Source of the DNA: Symsagittifera roscoffensis
Taxonomy: Eukaryota > Xenacoelomorpha > Acoela > Convolutidae
Assembly (NCBI RefSeq): GCF_963678635.1
Contig: NC_087063.1
Span: 26,285,649-26,349,648 of the forward strand
Length of the DNA stretch: 64,000 bases
Reading direction: 5' to 3'
Both the position numbers and the translations under genes were made by a program. Below, piece after piece: positions 1 through 11,248 of this stretch. Position 1 is the first letter of the stretch. Each line of letters starts with the position of its first letter. The notes under the pieces are model-generated. The model searched no databases and had not been told where the DNA came from. It saw nothing but the letters and a program-made list of their open reading frames with translations.

Positions 1-430
1 TTTTGAAGCCTATGGAGCAGCAATAACATAAAAAAATTACAGATAATAAAAATAGAAAATTCTTTTTTTTCTAAATTGAGTTTTTTTGTAAAATCATACC
101 CTGCACGGCATGTATCTTACAAAGTGATAAAATTTGCTACTAACAACAAATCAGTTATGGCAAAAAGGCTTCCTTCATCCAATTTGGAATATTTTCTAAG
201 GCGGATTACATCTACGCTTACGCGTTATTAGCGCGAATTATATCGGGCAATAATGCCCCAAATTGGCCAACATAGCAATCCTTAAAACCGCATAACTTTA
301 CAAAAAATGATCACAGGTGAAATATTTTTTCAAATTTAAGCTCAGGTCAACAATACCTTTTGAATGGCCTAGTTAAAAAGTCGAATTTTGTCTGAAGAAA
401 AAAACCAGGCTCTTTTCGAGTTTCCCACCC
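1..430 (+). repeat. Foldback repeat family A, arm copy
   Basis: This stretch matches 15055-15480 and 24600-25040 and, in reverse complement, much of 10195-11110 and 16250-16600. Shared landmarks are 'TATGGAGCA..AATAACAT', 'CGCTTACGCGTTA.TAGCGCGA', 'GATCACAGGTGAAATATTTTT' and 'GTCTGAAGAAAAAAA'. Family A is a non-coding, AT-rich interspersed element whose arms occur in both orientations. The copy runs off the left edge of the window. Confidence 0.75.
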
Positions 431-547
431 CCTCGTAAATTTGCAAAACTAAGCTGTTCAAAAATTGCTCACACGGTTTTTTGCATGAAAGAAATGTTGT
501 ATAAGCTTGTTCACCTGTTCACGCTGACACGTTTCACTGCAATTTAT

Positions 548-763
548 GGCTCTTTTCCAGTTTCTCCCCTTTCAAAATGCCGAGTTTTATGCTTGTTTTA
601 CGTGTTATTACGGCTAAATGCGTGATGTTACGCTGCAAAGTATGAAGAACAAATCTGTTCACAGTTGTCGATTTGTTCACCACGCCAAACTTCATTGCAT
701 TATGACAACGTTAAATAAGCTTTTCAAAATTAAATTTGAAAGGGGGGAAACTGGAAAAGAGCC
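548..763. mobile_element. MITE M1, hAT-like, 8-bp target duplication
   Basis: A 216-bp element with terminal inverted repeats GGCTCTTTTCCAGTTTC and its complement. It is flanked by a perfect 8-bp direct repeat CAATTTAT (540-547 and 764-771). An 8-bp duplication is the signature of hAT-type transposition. There is no coding capacity, so it must have been moved in trans. Close relatives lie at 15891-16104 and 22742-22962. Confidence 0.85.
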
Positions 764-771
764 CAATTTAT

Positions 772-1289
772 AACATGAAAACTCGTTTTAAATAGACTTT
801 CATATATTGAATTTTAGACAAAAATCAAAGGGTGGGGGGGGGGGTAACTTTTTGAAAGCAGAATCGTTCGCCTTCCGGCTCGTTAACATTATATCGCCCC
901 AAGCCGTTGAGTCTTGGAGGGGGCTATAAATTGCTGAGGACTATATTTCGAAAATTGAGGGGCATCAAAGATTGATTTTGGCAAATTTTGGAAAAGGAAA
1001 GCTCTAGAATTTACTACAGTTCTATGATGGCGTGTAACTTACTTCGAAAATTCAATCAACTCATAAAACATTCTAAACCAATCCAAACACCTCATAACAG
1101 GACGAATTCTGACAGAATATATTTGAGCTGAAGGGGCTTGTAGAAAAATATGGGAGTTGCTTTGCCGAAAGTTGATATATTGTAAAAAGGCTCCAAAAAA
1201 GACCCTTTGGGAGTGAAAAAGTCAAATTAGGGAGCAGAAGGCGTGTATTTCGAAGCCCGTTCAATCTTGTTTTTAAGGAAAGCCCCGAA
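772..1289. other. Region upstream of first recognised exon
   Basis: AT-rich sequence with a G-run near 834-844 and no recognised repeat family. No promoter motif stands out. The sequence just before the ATG at 1290 contains a possible splice acceptor (TTTTTAAG, ending 1277) followed by four open codons, so the first exon given here may really be internal and the gene may start further left. Confidence 0.4.
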
Positions 1290-1622
1290 ATGCCTCGTCC
1301 GGAGGGTGAAGCCAGTTATAAGCTGACCGGAAATATAATCACCAAACCACCGCAAGACAGTAAGCCACCAAATGACAAACACCAGTCCTCGTCCAGCGCT
1401 CAAAACGACCGGCGCGAGAGCAAGGAGCGAATGGTCGCCGGCATAGATCGGGAGGGCGAAAAAGGTGGAAAGGCGAAGGATAGTAGAGAGAAGAAACGAG
1501 AGTCGAAAGACGCCGCCGCGAATGCCATTCGAGAGGAGCGAAAGACTCTGAAAAGGGAGAAAGAGAAACAGGAGAAACAAGAGAAGCGGGCAAAACGAGA
1601 AGACTCAAAACAGGACTTGAAA
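1290..1622 (+). CDS. Gene model 1, exon 1 (Lys/Glu-rich)
   Basis: Encodes residues 1-111, starting MPRPEGEASYKLTG and turning into an uninterrupted charged stretch with REERKTLKREKEKQEKQEK. The donor is taken as AAA|GTGAAA (GT at 1623-1624), phase 0. Open reading continues to 1691, but the Lys/Glu pattern ends near the proposed donor. An acceptor-like TTTTTAAG just upstream (ending 1277) leaves the sequence open through the ATG, so this could be an internal exon. Confidence 0.65.
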
Positions 1623-4600
1623 GTGAAACGTGGAGACGAATTGCCACATTTGCATACGAGGAACAAATTCGAGCTGAATTTTCATTATTAGAAAAAAGAA
1701 AGAAAAAGTTAGGCTTAAAAAGCTGACTTTTTGAATCAAACTTTTATATATGTATAAGAGCTTATATTCTGAATTCTGAATCACTTTAAAACTCTGCTTG
1801 AATTTGATCATACTAGTTTCGATACTTCAAAGACCCTGGAGAAATCTATCGAGCCGTCTCAATCCCAAGATGTGGACCATCCTTCGAAAAATCTTGAGAT
1901 GAAAGCTAACAAGCATCTTGATAACAAAAAAACCGAGAAGTCTGAGAGAGGCGAGAGCGTGAAATCGATACCGACAAATACTCTCACGAAATCAGACTCA
2001 CGAAACTCGTTCGTTCGGATGGGAAGTGCCAACAAGTTGAAACGAACAGCCTCATCTAAAAGCATAGGTAAGCAAACTTTCACATCGAGCGATGATAACT
2101 TTTTTGGGAGGGAGGGCAGGGAATTGTTTGCATTGTACGTGAACAACAAAAAGATCCTATATGTCAAACATTTAACTCGTACCTGGCTCTTATCCTTTTC
2201 CCCCCACCTCACTCAAACATGAATTTTATGGTCTAACGAGTGGTTTTACAAGGTTAATTATGTAGACAAAATATGTTTGTCATGGCATAATCAGTCTGCA
2301 TGCCAATTTTCACGACAATCGGACAAAGTGAACAGTAACTTCAAATATAAAAATTTGCAGGTGGGGGAAAAGGAAAAAGAGCCTCGTACCTTTGCAATGT
2401 TTATGATGTGCCTAATTTTGAGATGAACCGCCCCCGAAAGTTAAACTCTTTTTCATTTCCAGTGGTTGGAGCAATTAAATTGTCAGAGTATTCAGACGTT
2501 CAATTAATTTTAACTATCCTTTTTCCCTTGCTTTAGATCGTCGATCTATATCCAGCCAAAATTCTAAGAAAGCGCTTGAGGAAAACAAGCCTCCTGCTTT
2601 TGCCGTCCGTGGAATGCAGACCTTTACCAGACGAAAAAGTCTGAACGAACTGGATTTGACTCGACTGAGTACCACGATGCAGGAAATTATACTTAGATCA
2701 ACGTCGGCCAAGAATCTTCACGCTGCGAGCAATAGCAGCAACGATCAGTTCCAAAATCGTGTAATGGAGTTATCCAAAATGAACGAAGCACCCCCTTCTG
2801 GTCAAATTAGGGGGAGAAACACAAGTCTGTCGAGTTCCAACAGAGCAAGGTACTCTCAATTAGGAAAGGTTTCAGAAGCGGACTCGGAGTCGAAAGCGAC
2901 TACAAGAAGTGGAGATCAACAATACGCTCCGGCGAAGGAAAATCCGTTTAATAAACAAAAAGTCAAACACTCGCCTAGCGCCAAGTCACTGAACGCCGAA
3001 AGCACAAAAGGCCGAAAAAAGAATAAAAAAGGCGAAGATGAGTCAAATTTCTACGACAAAATTGACGAGAATCCAAAAGCCGAGAACGACGTCTCCTTCA
3101 ATAAAACCCAAAACGAGAACGACAAAAAACTGGGAAAAGATAACAAAACTCGACAGTCGGCAAAATATGCCGAAACGGGTACAGTGAAAAGGGAGGGCAA
3201 GAGCTCGGCCGGCAACTATGTCGGTTCGGACTACATTTCACCACTTTCAGTGCTAGATTCGAAGCACCAAATTAAATCCCAAAGTCGAAGTGCCAAACAA
3301 TCGAATAGTGGAGCCCCAAATGTTCGCAAAGCTTCGGAAAATGAAATCATTCCGGGTGAAAAGGATAAAAGTGGGGTTAAAAGTCAGAGGAAGCAGCAAA
3401 TCAAACCAGTTGAGAGTATCAGAATTCCACCTGAAGATACGGGAGGTGTGAACAAAACTTCGGCTGAAATGGCACATCAACAGCCAAACAGGTTTTCTTT
3501 AAACTGAATTTCTCATCAGAACCTCCGAAATAAGCTTTAAATGCTATATTAAGCTTCTAAAAAACTTTAATTATACAAGGGTAGCCGGTTGCTGTGCAAC
3601 AAGCACATAAAAGATCCAACCACGTTGATAAAAAAAAATGAAAACTAAAATAAGTATGTTTTGTCAAATTTGTGTCAGTTTTTGTGCATGGCGTTATAAG
3701 AAGAGCTAAGCGAATGGTTAGAACAAGAGTAAAATAGGCATAATCAGCAACAGTTGTTTTCAAAGAAAAAAAAACAGAACAAAAAAATTGTTCAAATGGT
3801 TTGCAGATAATTTCTTCGGAATATTGAAATACTTGTTGTCAAAAAAAAATTGAATGAAATTTCAAAAATAGCTTTGAGGAACATCAAGTATTTCACGGCC
3901 TAAATAAAAAAATTTGCCCTATTATAGGACCTACTCGCGCCTTATACTAGCTCGAAGTTAGACTAAACAGCAAAAATTTCAAACCGAGCTTTCTCCACAC
4001 TGCTTTTCAGAGTGTAAATTTTAAATTATTGTTAAGAGTAGTGAACAAGTTGAAGACTCTTATGTAGTTCTTGCTAATTTTTTTTCAGGAAAAAGAATAA
4101 AAATGTCCTAAAAAGTCTTTAATACAGGTGTGCATTCATACATATTGATGCATTTATGAATGCACTTAGGTGTATATGCACTTTTTGAGTTAAATTGGAA
4201 TTCATCTGCTGAAAATGACGTAAATAGCATTCTCCAAATACGAACGTGGAAATGGTGCAAGAACATGAACGATTTCTAAATTCGAAAGTGGAATTACGTT
4301 TTTAGATTTCCTGCGGAATAAAAATTTTAAGGGTTGATGCTTTTTTGTCTGAAATTGGGTTAATGTTATAGAAAAAACGGCCAACATAAATCGTTCTAGA
4401 AATTCAAAGAGCTTAAAGGGCATCTATTTTTTCTTTGAAATTCGAAAGTTGAAATTTTTTCAACGAAGTCAGTTTTTTCTTATGTTTACTTGCGTTCATT
4501 ACGCTTTTACAATCTTCGATTGGCTATGTTTCAAATTACACTTGATTTCTGATGGTTAAGTGCAGTACCTGATCTTGCTTAAAGCAGCAAAATATAGATT

Positions 4601-6568
4601 ACAATCTAAGACAAAAAATCTCACTGATTTTCCTGTGATCTGATAAATAAAAACAAGTGTTACTCAAAGCTTACATGCAGTTTAAAACATAAATATACAC
4701 AAAATACGGAGAATGGTTTTCTTGGAGCACTTAAATAATTTCCATGATGATTTCCGTACAACGCTTGGCTTGTTTTCTACTTAAAGTGGTCCAGAAAAAA
4801 GTCTCGAAATTTTTTGATGTGGAATAATTTACTTTAGTAAACAATTGCTCACTTAAGCATAAAATACTTCTTCTAGAAACACTTTTTTTCTAGATTGACT
4901 GTAGCAAAAAAAATTGTCCAAGCAAATTTGATAGTTCTCTTGTCCATATAGTTAATTGCTGTGGGTAATATGAGACCATTATACTAACCAGAAACGCAGA
5001 TTTTGACGTTTTAGTTTTAGAACTTGGTGAATATATAGTGATGATCTGTAATCAAGCTCAAACGAACAGTTGATCAAGTTTTGGATTTGCCAAAAATGCG
5101 AATTTGGACACACAGTGGCAGGTTTTAACTTCCCAGCTGAATTGCTTCTCTAGGAGAATCATTAGATTTTTGACATCAATTTCAAAATCACATGGTACAA
5201 TTTAATGGAACAGTTTCCCGGAGCGAGCAGATGGTTTTAATATCCAAACTCTTTTTACGTTGGCTGGTTTTTGTACCCTTACTCAGCGTTCAGGTAACGC
5301 CTGCATATTTTGTCTTTGTGCATGTCGCTGACAAATAGATTTTTAAAAAGGGGTCCTAGGACTGTACCTCGAGGAATTTCTCTTACAACTTCGAGTCATT
5401 CTGATTCTGTTCCATTCATTTGTATTACGTCTGTTTGTCAGATTATTCTTTATAAGGCTTATGGCAGTTGAATCAATTTTTTTGAAAGGTAAGTTATGAT
5501 CAATTTAATCGAAAGCTGGATCAATTGAGTCGAAAGCTGAATATGTACATAAAAAATTTTTCAGAGGAAGTGCTAGCCGAGCCAAATCTGTGCCCGTCTC
5601 CATCTCTCAGGGTCAATTGGGTTCAACTGGTGTGAGCAATTCCAGCAGCAGTCCTCGCCACCCAACCCACGCCAACTCTTCATCAGCCGGGCCAAAAAAC
5701 GTGCTAGCGCGCTCCCACATGTGCGGGAGCACCCAACAAAAACAACAACAAACGCAGCAGCAACTGCAGCAAAAACCAAATCATCAGAAACTAACTCCAA
5801 GGTTAGGGTCATTTTGAACCCTGTTTTTTCTTCTCAAGCGATAGAAAGTTATGCCCAAAACATCTGAACTAATGGATAATGGATATAAATATGCATGTTT
5901 TTACGTTTTTTCGTTATCGGAAATATTGCCGATAACCCAAAAAATGAGCATAAATTAAGCTGGATTTCGGACCTGTACTTTTTTTTGGATTCATAACTAC
6001 CATTATTAGAAACACTTTTCTGTAGGCCTGAATTTGACTCGAACCTTTTGGCGGTCTAAAATCCTGTAGCGTTTGGACTGACGGTTATTTCCACAATTGA
6101 CCCGAATACAAAATGCACAAATAAAAATTAATTTAGAACTGAGTCGGCACGTCCTAATAGTTAAAAAGGTAACTATTTAGGGAAAACGAAAGGCTTCTGA
6201 TAGCGTCAATAAGCGACAGCAATCTTAGGTACTCCACTTTTGCCGAGAGAAGACCCGATTGCTCGAGTACCTCCTGCTCGCGAGCCGATTCCCGCTCACA
6301 CCGACGACCGAAGAATGACGACGATGAACAACGACAGGACACTTCTCTGTCAGCATCGGGATCCGACTCTAGCGGTGACTCATCAACGAGTGCCGACGAC
6401 AACAACGAGAGACCACAGGAACCATTGAACAGCGGATCTAATTTGGATATGATTCTACAACAAGCTCGGTCGGCTTTGTTGGACATCGGCAAAATGAAGG
6501 CACACGATAGGCGCTTTCTTAACGTCAAAATAGACTTAAGCGGATTGAGAGACGTGAATGTCATTTAA
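1290..6568 (+). CDS. Gene model 1: charged, low-complexity protein, five exons
   Basis: I do not recognise this family. Five exons (1290-1622, 1833-2067, 2537-3491, 5565-5801, 6181-6568) join with matching phases (0, 1, 2, 2) to give 715 codons plus a TAA stop at 6566-6568. The product is rich in Lys, Glu, Ser, Arg and Asn. Residues about 55-111 are a continuous Lys/Glu/Arg stretch that could form a long charged helix. Residues about 190-510 are Ser/Lys/Asn-rich, 545-585 contain Gln-rich runs, and the last 45 residues contain a more ordinary helical segment (LDMILQQARSALLDIGKM). There is no signal peptide or membrane segment, so a cytoplasmic or nuclear, largely disordered protein is inferred. 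Motifs of the type S-x-SAKSL recur (see findings). The 5' end is uncertain. The model may be joined to the one at 13095-20756 by alternative splicing. Confidence 0.7.
1833..2067 (+). CDS. Gene model 1, exon 2
   Basis: Acceptor ACTTCAAAG|ACC and a strong donor ATAG|GTAAGC. The frame enters in phase 0 and leaves in phase 1. The peptide is Ser/Lys-rich and ends with the motif TASSKSIG. An alternative acceptor (CATACTAG at 1815) would need a different upstream phase and is less likely. Confidence 0.7.
2185..2383. mobile_element. MITE M2 in intron 2, hAT-like, 8-bp target duplication
   Basis: A 199-bp element with inverted termini GGCTCTTATCCTTTTCCCCC and AGGTGGGGGAAAAGGAAAAA...GAGCC. It is flanked by perfect TCGTACCT duplications at 2177-2184 and 2384-2391. 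It lies in the intron between exons 2 and 3. A nested pair of the same family is at 11249-11632. Confidence 0.85.
2537..3491 (+). CDS. Gene model 1, exon 3 (largest exon)
   Basis: Acceptor CTTGCTTTAG|ATCG completes the phase-1 codon of exon 2 as Asp. The exon encodes about 318 residues with no stop, with repeated Ser/Ala/Lys motifs (STSAKNLH, SPSAKSLNA, SRSAKQSN) and KGRKKNKKGED. The donor AAACAG|GTTTTC is weak, but its phase 2 matches the next exon exactly. If it is not used, translation ends at a TGA at 3505-3507 shortly afterwards. Confidence 0.75.
3579..4030 (+). repeat. Interspersed repeat family C
   Basis: Begins with TAGCCGGTTGCTGTGCAACAAGCACA and contains 'CTCGAAGTTAGACTAAACAGCAAAAATTTCAAACCGAG' in the right half. 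The same order of landmarks occurs at 23441-24115, 27166-27610 and 57946-58615, and reversed at 46420-46830. It is non-coding and about 450-670 bp long. Confidence 0.65.
4030..4500 (+). repeat. Repeat family D, inverted partner at 8010-8480
   Basis: This segment is an approximate reverse complement of 8010-8480. Shared landmarks include TGATGCATTTATGAATGCACTT, ATCTGCTGAAA and TAAAGGGCATCTATTTTTTC. The two copies lie head to head about 3.5 kb apart, one inside an intron of gene model 1 and the other beyond its stop codon. Confidence 0.65.
4500..5564. other. Rest of intron 3 of gene model 1
   Basis: AT-rich sequence with no coding segment, known repeat or structured motif that I can recognise. 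It ends with the acceptor TTTTTCAG at 5557-5564. Confidence 0.5.
5565..5801 (+). CDS. Gene model 1, exon 4 (Ser/Gln-rich)
   Basis: Clear acceptor AATTTTTCAG|AGGA in the phase required by exon 3 (completes AGA, Arg), and donor CCAAG|GTTAGG in phase 2. It encodes GSASRAKSVPVSISQ, a Ser/Pro/His tract and a Gln-rich tract of about 20 residues (QQKQQQTQQQLQQK). The exon is distinctly GC-richer than its flanks. Confidence 0.75.
6181..6568 (+). CDS. Gene model 1, terminal exon
   Basis: Acceptor ACTATTTAG|GGAA continues phase 2 of exon 4 (completes AGG, Arg) and the frame stays open to TAA at 6566-6568. It starts RENERLLIASISDSN, passes through an acidic Ser/Asp/Asn tract (GSDSSGDSSTSADDNNE) and ends with a predicted helix (NLDMILQQARSALLDIG) and the C-terminus DLSGLRDVNVI. 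A putative ATTAAA signal follows at 6644. Confidence 0.75.
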
Positions 6569-6643
6569 TCCTAACCAATTTAGTGCTTAAAGCGCTCTTA
6601 TGAGTTGAATTTTTGTTTTGAAGTCGGTTTTTCAGAACACATG

Positions 6644-6649
6644 ATTAAA
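6644..6649 (+). promoter_or_regulatory. Possible polyadenylation signal ATTAAA
   Basis: The common variant hexamer ATTAAA lies 76 bp after the stop codon of gene model 1. In AT-rich DNA such hexamers occur by chance, so this rests on position only. Confidence 0.35.
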
Positions 6650-7085
6650 AACCAAACAAACGGCGTATCAATCCATTTTATACTAAAAGAAGCGAAAAAT
6701 GTATATTATACCCTGTGTACAACTTGAAAGTCTCATTTTTCCCAAGAGCTCTGGATTTTGTTTTGTTCTGTACTCGAGGATTTAAGCTGATGCACTTTGA
6801 GCTCAAAAAGTCACCTGAAAAACTATAGCAGAGCTTGAAACTATCTGAACTTTTTAGTTTTTCTTGATTGCTTGGGTCGATGGTTCTCTGATTTTTTTGG
6901 TAACTCGACCAAAATGTGCAATTGTTGTTCCACTCGACGAAAAATGCCTATTTTTCACATATTCGACTCAAAATGGCCGTTTCCACAAATTCAGCCGCAA
7001 CAAAAAAATTGTATTGGACCCGAGCGTGTTCAACTTTAAGGAGTCATAAGCTAATTATTCCAAAAGGTGGAACTAGATATCCAGG
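6650..7085. other. Intergenic or intronic sequence, nothing recognised
   Basis: AT-rich sequence downstream of gene model 1. I see no coding segment or repeat family here. Confidence 0.4.
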
Positions 7086-7258
7086 ACCAAGTTAACATCC
7101 TCCACCCCAAGCCGTTTGGGAGGGAGGATGTTAACTTGGTTGTAAGCTGGAATTTTTCAGCCAATCAGAATAGAGCATTTTACATGCAGCGCTTAGCAAA
7201 TTTAATTTAAATTCAGCGCTGGGGTAGAGGATCTTAACTTGGTATATCTTAACTTGGT
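7086..7258. mobile_element. Small foldback element, family M4
   Basis: ACCAAGTTAACATCCTCC at 7086-7103 is repeated as its exact reverse complement at 7123-7140. Two further copies of the terminus (ATCTTAACTTGGT) end near 7243 and 7258. The inside contains CAGCCAATCAGAAT. The element at 26040-26229 has the same plan with a related inner segment (CATTCTGATTGGTTGA) in the opposite orientation. Confidence 0.6.
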
Positions 7259-8009
7259 CTAACATAATCAAATGTTAACTTGATTTGATATCCAATTGAA
7301 TACAATTTACACAACCTGACAAAACCACAAATTTCAAATCCCATTATTTCTGCGACAAGCGATTTTGAGGTCGATTTTGAGTTTAGATTTTTATTATGTT
7401 AAATTTGGAACTCAAAGAAAGAAGATCATTTGTATAAGGACAAAATCCTGACTTTTGCGAGTGCCCTCCAGCTTAAATTATATAAAACTTAAAATGAGAT
7501 AAGTTTTTGAGAAAAAATTGAAAGTTGAAATTATTTTGAAAATCATATCCCGTGCAATTTCAATTATGAAATGAAAAACAAAGCAATTATTAAAACACTA
7601 TTTGAAGCAACTAGCTGTTTTCAGTTCCATTTGGTATGAGTTAACACCGGATTTAAGAACTATTGTATAAAAAAGCTTCGGTTTCGTCTACCGAAAAGTT
7701 CGGCAAGTTATCCGTTTTGGTGGCACTGACTCATTTTATCCTCTTTTTCTATGAAAACCACCTGTATATTTTTAACAAAGATTTTCAATTTTTTTTAGTT
7801 AATCCTGGAGCAAAAGAATGCGCATTTCTGCTAATATAGATTCCCACAAATTTAATATTACTAAATATAAACTTCTTAGTCTGAGTTTATATCTGCTTTT
7901 ATTAAACTCAACTCCTTGTTGTTCCGATTTTCGAAGCAATCGGAATATTTATGCTCGGTGTGGTTATTTTTATTCTATAATTTTTCGCCGATCAAAATAA
8001 ACATAGCCC
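7259..8009. other. AT-rich, with a fragment of repeat family A near 7915-7990
   Basis: Mostly featureless. The part from about 7915 carries family A landmarks (GTTCCGATTTTCGAAG..ATCGGAATATTTATGCTCGGTGTGG..CGATCAAAATAA). Short open frames here belong to that repeat and are not genes. Confidence 0.45.
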
Positions 8010-8480
8010 ATCGAAAAAACAATGAAAGCAAGTAAACATAAAAAACACTGAGTTAGGGTGAAAAAATCTCAACTTGCGAATTTCAAAGAAAAAAATAGAT
8101 GCTCTTTAAGCTCTTTGAATTTCTAGTAGAATTTATGACCAGCGCTTTTTTGATAACATTAATCCAATTTGATAAAACTGGATCAACAGGAAAAGTTTTT
8201 ATTCCGCTGGAAATCTAAAAACTAAATTCGCCTTTCGAAGCTAAAAATTGCTCAGGATTTTTTGCGCCATTTCCACGTTCGTGAGTGCTATTTAGGTCAG
8301 TTTCAGCAGATGAAGTCCAATTGAACTCAAAAAGTGCCTAAATGTTTAAGTGTATTCATAAATGCATCAATATGTATGAATCCACATCTGTAGTTATTAG
8401 AGATATATAAGACTGTTCCTGAAAAAAAAAGTCAGCAAGACCTTTATAAGAGTCTTCACTACGTTCATTACTCTTAATAG
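8010..8480 (-). repeat. Repeat family D, inverted copy
   Basis: Reverse-complement partner of 4030-4500, with GTGTATTCATAAATGCATCAATATGTATGAATCCACATCTG and AAAATAGATGCTCTTTAAG as clear landmarks. It is diverged by substitutions and small indels. Confidence 0.65.
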
Positions 8481-8499
8481 TTTTCAACAAACGTTTGTT

Positions 8500-9254
8500 A
8501 ATCCCCATTGAAGATATCGACTTTCTGAGTTCAATTTTATCTCCGATCATTTTTTGTAAAACTCTGGGGTTTGAAAATTTATAGGTTTTCAATAATTTAT
8601 TTTCCTAAAAACTATTCGAATTAAGGGACAGTCGGAACATTCAGGGCTTCGCCCTAAAATACAAGCAGTCTTGTTCAATATCAAGTTGTTGAAAACTCCT
8701 CGTTCAAAACTCATTGCTCATTAGCTAAACTTCAACTCTTTGTTCATTAAAGCTCAATGATAATCTCCATATTTTAAGATAGATTAAAAAATTTATAGTA
8801 TCAACTCAGTAGATTCTTTGATAACGTTTTACAAAATTTGAGAACTTTACATGATTAAGTATGAAGCGAATATAAGATTGAAATAGTATCAGTAGTAGAA
8901 AACAAAAAAGCTCATCTGTTCTTATTTAGAATGCGTGACCAAAGATTTCTCAAGGTTAAAATAAGCGGCCGCGGTCAGGGGGACGATTCAAGAACTAAAG
9001 CGCACTCCTGACAAAACACTCAAGCGCCAATATTGGATTTTCTTGCGGGTTGGTGGTAGGGGAAGAGGGGGCTTTGTTTCAAAACAATTTGCAATTTAAA
9101 GTGTTAGTGCGACAGAGCTTCGATTTGGTGTACGGTAACGTTTGAAAAATCTACTTCAGTGGAGGCGCTTACTTTCATTTTTCGCTTTTTTTAAACTACA
9201 GCCACTTGTAAATTTTCAACATAGTTTTTTTTTCGTTTTTCCTTTTTTCAGCAT
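8500..9254. repeat. Family A fragment and unclassified sequence
   Basis: From 8500 to 8720 the sequence carries family A landmarks, ending in the small hairpin of GGGCTTCGCCC followed by 'TACAAGCAGTCTTGTT'. From about 8720 to 9254 I recognise nothing. Confidence 0.5.
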
Positions 9255-9580
9255 TTAAATGATTTTCAACATAGGGGCAGGTTTTTCAAAAATTTGAAAA
9301 GTTTTGACAAACATTTTTGTAGATCGACCAGATTGAACTTTCGAGCTCTTCAACAAGCATATAAAAACAAAAACTGTCATTTTTTGCACATAATTGAATT
9401 TTTGACAAAACATGCAAAAACGCCGTTTTGACACTTTTTGGAAAATGCGTTTTTTTGGCGTGTGCAAAAGCGTCAAAAATGCCTTTAAAAAGTTCAAACT
9501 AGGTCTGCCAAAAATGGATGGCATGAAATATTATCAAATAAGGAACATTTGATGGCCAGGGTTTCCAATCCTTGAAAAAA
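9255..9580. mobile_element. SINE-like family S, diverged copy
   Basis: Contains the order of landmarks typical of the family: reference to 'AGCTCTTCAACAAG', a TTTTGACACTTTTTGGAAAA block, 'TTTTTTTGGCGTG', then 'GCCAAAAATGGATGGCATGAAA' and a degenerate GGCCAGGGTTTCCAATCC. Better copies are at 16720-17043 and 56880-57235. Confidence 0.5.
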
Positions 9581-11110
9581 GAATTTTGTAAAATGCGTTT
9601 TGTAATTGCCTTATTTCTGAACGTTTCAATAATTAATTACCTTGAATCGATCATCAGAGAAAAATAACTTGACAGGGCCAACTAGACATGTATCCATTGC
9701 AACAATTGGAACTTAGGATTATGTCACGTTATGTATAGATTACTTAGTAGTGAAATTTGTAAAACTGTGTTTAAAAAACCACACCGAGCACAAATAATCC
9801 GTCACTATCTTCGGAACAGAAAAGTACTCATCAACAGAATTTTTAGCTTCATCAAGATTTGAAACACACTTTTGACCTAAAACATTTTGTTATACTTTTT
9901 GCCGATGAACAAAATGTATGACTTTTGCAAGCCGAAAATAATATGGATTTGTTTGAGGTGGTACATCTGTTACTCAGAAAGATGATTCGACAATTTTTTT
10001 GTCTGAATTTTTGGTATCCCAAACACGACTCAAACACTAACAATTAAGATATGAGATTATCCGCATGAAATCCATAATTTGCCAAAAATTTAATTACCAA
10101 AACCAGTTAAAGGGCATTTGGAACATTCCGAGTTTGGACCTGATGTACGAGCAGGCTTGTTGTTCCAATTTTCGTAACGAAAGTAACGGAATATTTGTGC
10201 TCAGGGTGTTTTTTTTCTTCAGAAAAATTCGACATTTTAACTGGCCATTGTAGACAAATTTTTTTATATCTTTCAAAAAATATTGTTGTCCTGAGCCTAA
10301 ATTTGAAAAGATATTTCACTTGTGCTGATTTTTGTTCCGACTTTCGAAGAAAACGGAACATTTATGCTCGGTGTAGTTTTGTTTTTCAAGCAGCTTTTGC
10401 CGATCAAAATAATAGTTTTCAACAGATTTTTTTTCTATACCCCATTAAAGATATCAACTTGTTGAGTTCAAATTTAAAAAAATACTTCACCTTTGATTAT
10501 TTTTCGTAAAGTTCTGGGGTTCTGAAAATTGCCATATTGGCCATGTTTTGGACTAAATTATGCGCGCTTTGAAATTATGAGTTTATTCATAAGGCTCGTA
10601 ACGCGAATTATATATGCGTGGCAAAAAATCCCACACAAAAAAATTGTTTCATATCGAATTGAGGCTAGCTAATCAGTCGTAATAATTTCGCACAACTCGA
10701 AACTTCACACTTTGGTATAGTCCAAAATTTGTAGTTCTTTAATTTTTTCCCACAATTATTCGATACGATTTAAGAGACAGTTAGAACATTCAGGGCTTCG
10801 CCCTGATAAACGAGCAGTTGTGTTCGTTTTATGTGGGCTTACAGATTGCCATTTTGGCCAATTTGGGACAATTAACGCGCGATGTATTTTGCGCTATTAA
10901 CTCATAAGCGGAGATTTAATCCGTCTTAGAAATCGATCCAAATTGGTTGAAGATAGCTTATATGCCATAATTGATTTGTTACTAGGAGCGAAATCTGTTC
11001 TTTTGTACTTTATATGGCGTGTGAGGATGATTTTCACAAAAAAAATCAATAATGAAACAAAGTTCGTTTTGTATTACATTTAATTTTTTCTTGTTATTAC
11101 AGCTCCATAG
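9581..11110. repeat. Cluster of family A copies
   Basis: Contains reverse-oriented family A landmarks near 9780-9810 and a forward copy from about 10130 to 11110, with the GGGCTTCGCCC hairpin at about 10792, 'GATTGCCATTTTGGCCAATTTGGGACAATTAACGCGCG' and 'TTATTACAGCTCCATAGA' near the right end. Open frames inside are repeat-derived. Confidence 0.6.
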
Positions 11111-11248
11111 ATCTTAAAAGCGTTTTTCAAAATAGATTCATCATCATATGTCAAAGTATTGCTATGAAAAAAAAAATAGTTAAAGAGAAATCAATAAATG
11201 CGTGAAATTAATTTCTGTCACGTCATTGGTTCAAAAGTAAGAAGTGCA

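Noticed and set aside
1227-1666. Minus-strand hydrophobic frames opposite exon 1 of gene model 1
   Set aside because: They are shadows of the Lys/Glu-rich plus-strand codons (Phe/Leu/Ser when reversed).
10065-10509. Open frames with YFTCADF / YARCSF and relatives at 15450, 24892, 55815 and 62852
   Set aside because: All lie in copies of repeat family A, differ in frame and length between copies, and lack splice or start support.
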